Shown piece after piece: positions 6,406-9,946 of a stretch of 9,946 nucleotides of DNA. Source of the DNA: Deltaproteobacteria bacterium (GTDB lineage Bacteria; Desulfobacterota; Syntrophia; Syntrophales; UBA2210); contig JAFGQD010000143.1 of the NCBI GenBank assembly GCA_016935875.1, forward strand, positions 1 to 9,946, in the 5' to 3' direction. The translations under genes and the position numbers were made by a program. Below the pieces are notes generated by a model, which was given only the letters and a program-made list of their open reading frames with translations, was not told where the DNA came from and searched no databases. Each line of letters opens with the position of its first letter. Position 1 is the first letter of the stretch.

Positions 6406-7572
6406 ATGGCTGATAAAAAACAGGCGGTGAAGACTATCTTTCTCCTGGTGTTTTTCCTTATCTACAGCGGGGTTCACCTTTACCTCTTTCTGGAGGCAAA
6501 GGCATCTCTCGCCCTTGGAACCAGGACCAGCAGATGTGTTGCTCTCTTCATGCTCATGATGGTCCTTGCTCCCGTTATCGTCCACATATCGGAGAGAAAC
6601 GGCTTCGAATCCTTCGCCATCTTTTTTTCCTGGACAGGGTATATATGGATGGGCATCGCCTTCCTGCTGCTTAGTCTCTCCCTTTTCTGCGATTGCTACC
6701 GCATCCTTGTGCACCTGAGTGCGTATATCTTTTCTTTTGATCCTTCCACCGTCATCCCCTCCGCTCGACACTGTTTTATCACGGTGCTCTCACTGGCGGT
6801 CGCCCTGGCACTCTACGGCTCTATAGAGGCCTTACATATCCGCAGTGAGACAATCACCATACGGACGGCCAAGGTACCCAAGGAGATCGGAACATTCAGG
6901 ATTGTCCAGATCTCCGACCTACACCTCGGCCTCATCGTCCGGGAAAAACGGTTGGAACGTATCCTCAAGGAGGTCAGGGCCGCCGCTCCGGACATGCTCG
7001 TCTCCACGGGTGACCTGGTGGATGGAGAGACAGATAACCTGTCCTGCCTCGTGGAGCTCCTCCGGAAGATAGCCCCTGCATACGGGAAATTTGCCGTTAC
7101 GGGGAACCATGAGTTCTACGCCGGCCTCACCCAGTCACTCAACTTCACAAGGACGGCGGGCTTTACGGTCCTGAGAGGTGAAGGAGCAGATGTGGGAGGG
7201 TTTATAACGATTGCCGGCGTCGATGATCCCACTGCCAAGATCTTCGGCGCTGTTGAAGGCGTTCGGGAGGACAAACTGCTTTCCGGGTTTTCAGACGACC
7301 GTTTTACCATCCTCCTCAAGCACCAGCCGGTTGTGCTCAAAGGATCGCCGGCATTGTTTGACCTCCAGCTCTCCGGCCATACCCATAAGGGACAGATATT
7401 CCCCTTCACCCTTCTCACACGCCTGGTCTTTTCCTTCAATAGCGGCCGGTACCAACTAGCGGACGGAGCGATGCTGTACGTCAGCAGGGGATCGGGGACG
7501 TGGGGGCCTCCGATGCGTCTCATGGCCCCTCCTGAAATCACGATCATAGACCTGATCCATGACGGGTCATGA
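6406..7572 (+). CDS. Membrane-anchored metallophosphoesterase (YkuE/YaeI-like calcineurin superfamily)
   Basis: This is a two-metal phosphoesterase of 388 residues. The N-terminal third has about four membrane segments (about 9-29, 43-60, 69-98 and 120-141). The catalytic domain starts near residue 160 and shows the full metal-binding series in order: SDLHLG (Asp171, His173), GDLVDG (Asp203), GNHEFYAG (Asn234, His235), HQP (His306) and SGHTHKGQ (His325, His327), so it should be active. Relatives have been linked to hydrolysis of UDP-2,3-diacylglucosamine or of phospholipids at the membrane, but the substrate is not readable here. The ATG at 6406 has only a weak GTGAAG upstream. It diverges from the RpiR gene and precedes glmM by 121 bp on the same strand. 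A functional link to GlmM through amino-sugar envelope precursors would be speculation. Confidence 0.92.
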   Translation: MADKKQAVKTIFLLVFFLIYSGVHLYLFLEAKASLALGTRTSRCVALFMLMMVLAPVIVHISERNGFESFAIFFSWTGYIWMGIAFLLLSLSLFCDCYRILVHLSAYIFSFDPSTVIPSARHCFITVLSLAVALALYGSIEALHIRSETITIRTAKVPKEIGTFRIVQISDLHLGLIVREKRLERILKEVRAAAPDMLVSTGDLVDGETDNLSCLVELLRKIAPAYGKFAVTGNHEFYAGLTQSLNFTRTAGFTVLRGEGADVGGFITIAGVDDPTAKIFGAVEGVREDKLLSGFSDDRFTILLKHQPVVLKGSPALFDLQLSGHTHKGQIFPFTLLTRLVFSFNSGRYQLADGAMLYVSRGSGTWGPPMRLMAPPEITIIDLIHDGS

Positions 7573-7620
7573 TATCGTTCTGAAGCCGATACGAGCGGGG
7601 AAACTGAGGAAATCCCTGGT

Positions 7621-7656
7621 TTGCTTATTGTAAAACCTCTCTAAATAATGTATAGG
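7621..7656 (+). promoter_or_regulatory. Possible sigma-70 promoter(s) upstream of glmM
   Basis: Two overlapping candidates with 17-base spacers lie in the 121-bp gap. One is TTGCTT (7621-7626) with AATAAT (7644-7649); the other is TTGTAA (7628-7633) with TATAGG (7651-7656). Each matches consensus only partly. They suggest glmM can be transcribed separately from the metallophosphoesterase gene. Confidence 0.35.
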
Positions 7657-7693
7657 GAACACCCAATCAATCAGCAATAAGGACGGCAAAACC

Positions 7694-9043
7694 ATGGGCA
7701 AGCTTTTCGGGACAGACGGGATACGGGGTGTGGCAAATGAATACCCCATGACGTCTGAAATTGCCCTGCGGATCGGGATCGCAACTGCCCATCTCTTCAA
7801 ACGTCGAGGTCACCACCCGAGGATTATCATCGGGAAAGATACCCGCATTTCGGGATATATGATCGAGTATGCCCTTGTTTCCGGGATCTGTTCCATGGGC
7901 GTAGACGCATACCTTGTCGGTCCCATGCCGACCCCCGGAGTCGCCTTTCTCACCAGCAACATGCGGGCCGATGCGGGCATCGTTATATCCGCCTCCCACA
8001 ATCCCTTTCAGGACAATGGAATCAAGATATTCTCCGGCGACGGATACAAGCTCCCCGACGAAAAGGAGCTGGAGATCGAGGAGATGGTCCTCGCAAACAA
8101 GATGAAATTTCTCCACCCTTCACCCAAGAATCTGGGAAAGGCGTATAACCTGGAGGGCGCCCGGGGACGATATATTGTTTTTTTGAAAAACAGCTTTCCG
8201 AAGAAATACACCCTTGAGGGAACCCGTGTGGTGCTGGACGCATCCAACGGCGCCACCTACCGGATCGCACCGAAACCCTTCTTTGAAATGGGCGCGGAGG
8301 TTCACACCATCTTCGCCGAACCCAACGGGGAAAATATCAACGAAGGGTGCGGTTCCCAGTATCCGGAGAAGCTGGCCGAGGAGGTTATCAAACGGGGTGC
8401 GGATGTCGGATTTGCCTTCGATGGAGATGGAGATCGGGTCATTGCCGTTGATGAAAAGGGAGGCATTCTCACGGGAGACCGGATCCTCGCGATATGCGCC
8501 GAGATGATGAAAGAAGAGGGAACCCTTACCAGCAATCTGGTGATTGATACGGTAATGAGTAATATCGGGTTCGGACTCGCGCTCAAAAGGCTCGGCATAG
8601 AAAAGGCCACCGCCCCTGTCGGAGACCGGTACGTCCTTGAGATGATGAAGGAGAAGGGGGCTTCAATCGGTGGTGAGGATTCGGGGCACCTTATCTTTCT
8701 CAACCACCACACGACCGGCGATGGGATCCTTTCCGCCCTGCAGGTCCTGGCGGCAATGAAACGGGCAAAGAAACCCCTCTCCGAACTTGGCAAGATAATG
8801 AAGGTGTTCCCACAGAGACTTATCAATGTGGATGTGCCCTCGAAACCCGAAATATCCACGATTCCCGAACTGGTGAACGTAATTGAAGAAGTGGAGAAAA
8901 AGCTCGGCGATAGGGGGAGGGTCCTTGTCCGTTACTCCGGCACACAGAATATGTGCCGCGTGATGGTCGAAGGGCCGACGGACGAGGAAACAGATAAGTA
9001 CTGCAACCAGATTGTCGGTGTGGTGAAGGAAAAGCTGACATAG
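7694..9043 (+). CDS. glmM: Phosphoglucosamine mutase GlmM
   Basis: GlmM converts glucosamine-6-phosphate to glucosamine-1-phosphate in the cytoplasm, supplying UDP-GlcNAc for peptidoglycan and lipopolysaccharide. The protein has 449 residues, the usual GlmM length. All four alpha-D-phosphohexomutase signatures are present: GTDGIRG (6-12), the phosphoserine loop ISASHNP with Ser101 (98-104), the metal loop FDGDGDRVI with Asp243, Asp245 and Asp247 (242-250), and the sugar loop GGEDSGH (326-332). The C-terminal phosphate loop reads RYSGTQNMCRVMVEG (413-427). GPMPTPGVAFLT (76-87) and KDTRISGYMIE (48-58) favour GlmM over phosphomannomutase. The start at 7694 has AAGGA 11 bases upstream. purL begins 51 bp downstream on the same strand, so co-transcription is likely. 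Gln418 stands where many GlmM proteins have Glu in the SGTE motif. Confidence 0.95.
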   Translation: MGKLFGTDGIRGVANEYPMTSEIALRIGIATAHLFKRRGHHPRIIIGKDTRISGYMIEYALVSGICSMGVDAYLVGPMPTPGVAFLTSNMRADAGIVISASHNPFQDNGIKIFSGDGYKLPDEKELEIEEMVLANKMKFLHPSPKNLGKAYNLEGARGRYIVFLKNSFPKKYTLEGTRVVLDASNGATYRIAPKPFFEMGAEVHTIFAEPNGENINEGCGSQYPEKLAEEVIKRGADVGFAFDGDGDRVIAVDEKGGILTGDRILAICAEMMKEEGTLTSNLVIDTVMSNIGFGLALKRLGIEKATAPVGDRYVLEMMKEKGASIGGEDSGHLIFLNHHTTGDGILSALQVLAAMKRAKKPLSELGKIMKVFPQRLINVDVPSKPEISTIPELVNVIEEVEKKLGDRGRVLVRYSGTQNMCRVMVEGPTDEETDKYCNQIVGVVKEKLT

Positions 9044-9048
9044 AAACA

Positions 9049-9064
9049 TCCACGGTTTCGTGGA
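9049..9064 (+). other. Small hairpin between glmM and purL
   Basis: The sequence tccacg-gttt-cgtgga forms a perfect 6-bp stem with a 4-base loop, beginning five bases after the glmM stop. It is followed by aattatta rather than a run of T, so it is at most a weak terminator or an mRNA-stability element. Confidence 0.4.
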
Positions 9065-9094
9065 ATTATTACATACGGTTCAAGAGAAACAGCT

Positions 9095-9946
9095 ATGGTT
9101 CACAGGATAGAAGTCGGATTCAGGCAGGGCATCAGGGATGTTTTGGGAGAAAAGACGGGGAGAAAGATAACCGAGCATCTCGGGATCGATGTCACCGGGG
9201 TCAAAACCATCGATGTATATACCCTGGAGGGGGATATTGCCGAGAGTGAGTTGGCGGCGGCGGCCGGCGGTCCCCTCTCCGACCCCATCATTCAGGAGTA
9301 TGTTACAGACAAAGGGCTCGCGGATGGTTTCGACTGGCTGATCGAGGTGGGATTCAGGCCCGGCGTCACCGACAATGTGGGAAAAACAGCGCGGGAGGCG
9401 ATCGAACTGCTCCTCGGCAAACAAGGGACCGTGGAGGTGTATACATCGAGGCAGTACGCCCTGAAAGGGGACCTCGACAAGAGTGACGCCGAGAGGATCG
9501 CATCGGGGCTCCTGGCCAACGAACTCATTCAGCGCTACGAGATCATCGGCAAAGAGGAGTGGAATCCCGCTCAGGGGGTTTCCCCTTACATCCCCCACGT
9601 CATCATCAAAGATGATCCGACCACCGAAGAGATCGACCTCGATGTAAGCGACAGAGAGCTTCAGAAGATCAGTAATACCCGGGTGCTTGCCCTGACCGTC
9701 GATGAGATGAAGATAATCCGCGATCACCTGCGCGATGAGGCCGTCCTGCACGGACGGCTGAATGCAGGTCTCGGTAAAAAGATCACCGATGTGGAACTCG
9801 AGTGTCTCGCGCAGACCTGGTCCGAGCACTGCAAACACAAGATTTTCAACAGCCTGATCACCTACGAGGATGAGACAGGCGAGCTGACGACCATCGATTC
9901 TCTCTTTTCGAGCTGTATCAAAAAGGCGACGAAAGAGATCAGGGAG
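9095..9946 (+). CDS. purL: Phosphoribosylformylglycinamidine synthase (FGAM synthase) PurL, 3' end cut off by window edge
   Basis: PurL makes formylglycinamidine ribonucleotide from FGAR, ATP and glutamine (or ammonia) in de novo purine synthesis. The frame is open for 284 codons to the right edge. The identifying motif is LAQTWSEHCKHKIFN (about 235-249), where the histidines of the SEHCKHK segment mark the start of the catalytic PurM/PurL-like core. Ahead of it lie two PurS-like modules: HRIEVGFRQGIRDVLGEKT (3-21) opening the first, and WLIEVGFRPGVTDNVGKTA (84-102) opening the second, which ends with LLANELIQRYEI. This resembles the N-terminal domain of large-type PurL, which folds like a PurS dimer. 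A linker (about 165-215) precedes the core. The ATG at 9095 has only a weak AAGAGA upstream, but the PurS-like module begins right at it. It follows glmM by 51 bp. The rest of the core and any fused glutaminase are outside the window. Confidence 0.93.
   Translation, partial: MVHRIEVGFRQGIRDVLGEKTGRKITEHLGIDVTGVKTIDVYTLEGDIAESELAAAAGGPLSDPIIQEYVTDKGLADGFDWLIEVGFRPGVTDNVGKTAREAIELLLGKQGTVEVYTSRQYALKGDLDKSDAERIASGLLANELIQRYEIIGKEEWNPAQGVSPYIPHVIIKDDPTTEEIDLDVSDRELQKISNTRVLALTVDEMKIIRDHLRDEAVLHGRLNAGLGKKITDVELECLAQTWSEHCKHKIFNSLITYEDETGELTTIDSLFSSCIKKATKEIRE

Noticed and set aside
6280..6771. 163-codon minus-strand ORF spanning the intergenic region and the start of the metallophosphoesterase gene
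   Set aside because: The protein is highly charged with no domain. Its sense counterpart encodes hydrophobic membrane helices, which explains the charged antisense frame.
7575..7595. Short inverted repeat tatcg/cgata after the metallophosphoesterase stop
   Set aside because: It is only five base pairs with a 9-base loop and no T-run, too weak to call a terminator.
8302..8859. 185-codon minus-strand ORF inside glmM
   Set aside because: It is antisense to the conserved metal and sugar loops of GlmM, serine/proline-rich and low in information, so it is a shadow.
9080..9838. 252-codon minus-strand ORF opposite purL
   Set aside because: It lies antisense to a frame with clear PurS-like and SEHCKHK motifs, has no recognisable domain, and is a codon-bias shadow.
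1..9946. CRISPR array, insertion sequence, tRNA or defence system
   Set aside because: I saw no spaced direct repeats, transposase motifs, terminal inverted repeats, tRNA cloverleaf or defence-type domains on either strand.

Overview
The window is about 10 kb of ordinary, gene-dense bacterial chromosome. It splits into a leftward block (1-6196, minus strand) and a rightward block (6406-9946, plus strand) that diverge from a 209-bp intergenic region. There are no mobile elements, CRISPR arrays, tRNAs, rRNAs or phage genes. Gene content suggests an anaerobic, organic-acid-using Gram-negative bacterium of the former Deltaproteobacteria (Desulfobacterota, Syntrophobacterales-like). The pointers are an NDP-forming acyl-CoA synthetase beside a TAXI-type TRAP transporter, and a PurL with a PurS-like N-terminus. 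This taxonomic guess is inference from gene types, not a database match.

Left block, in transcription order: an RpiR-family regulator (6196-5324), a TAXI-family periplasmic solute receptor (5216-4254), a small DUF1850 secreted protein (4230-3724), a fused TRAP permease (3721-1733), and an ADP/NDP-forming acyl-CoA synthetase that runs off the left edge (1697-<1). Spacings are 107, 23, 2 and 35 bp and no convincing intrinsic terminator separates the genes, so they look like one operon. The economical reading is import and activation. The receptor captures a small carboxylate in the periplasm, the fused permease moves it inward with a cation gradient, and the CoA ligase converts it reversibly to its thioester at the cost of one ATP to ADP. 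RpiR is the probable local regulator. The substrate cannot be read from the sequence.

Right block: a membrane-anchored metallophosphoesterase of the YkuE/YaeI type (6406-7572), glmM phosphoglucosamine mutase (7694-9043), and the first 284 codons of purL (9095->9946). GlmM makes glucosamine-1-phosphate for UDP-GlcNAc and cell-wall synthesis. PurL makes FGAM in purine synthesis. These are housekeeping genes.

The points most worth a second look are a perfect GC-rich 10-bp hairpin with the annotated DUF1850 start codon in its loop, an orphan full-length Shine-Dalgarno sequence in the leader before the TAXI gene, an RpiR effector domain whose phosphosugar loop is replaced by SFPRYT, and two tandem PurS-like modules at the PurL N-terminus. 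I do not see a clearly unprecedented system.
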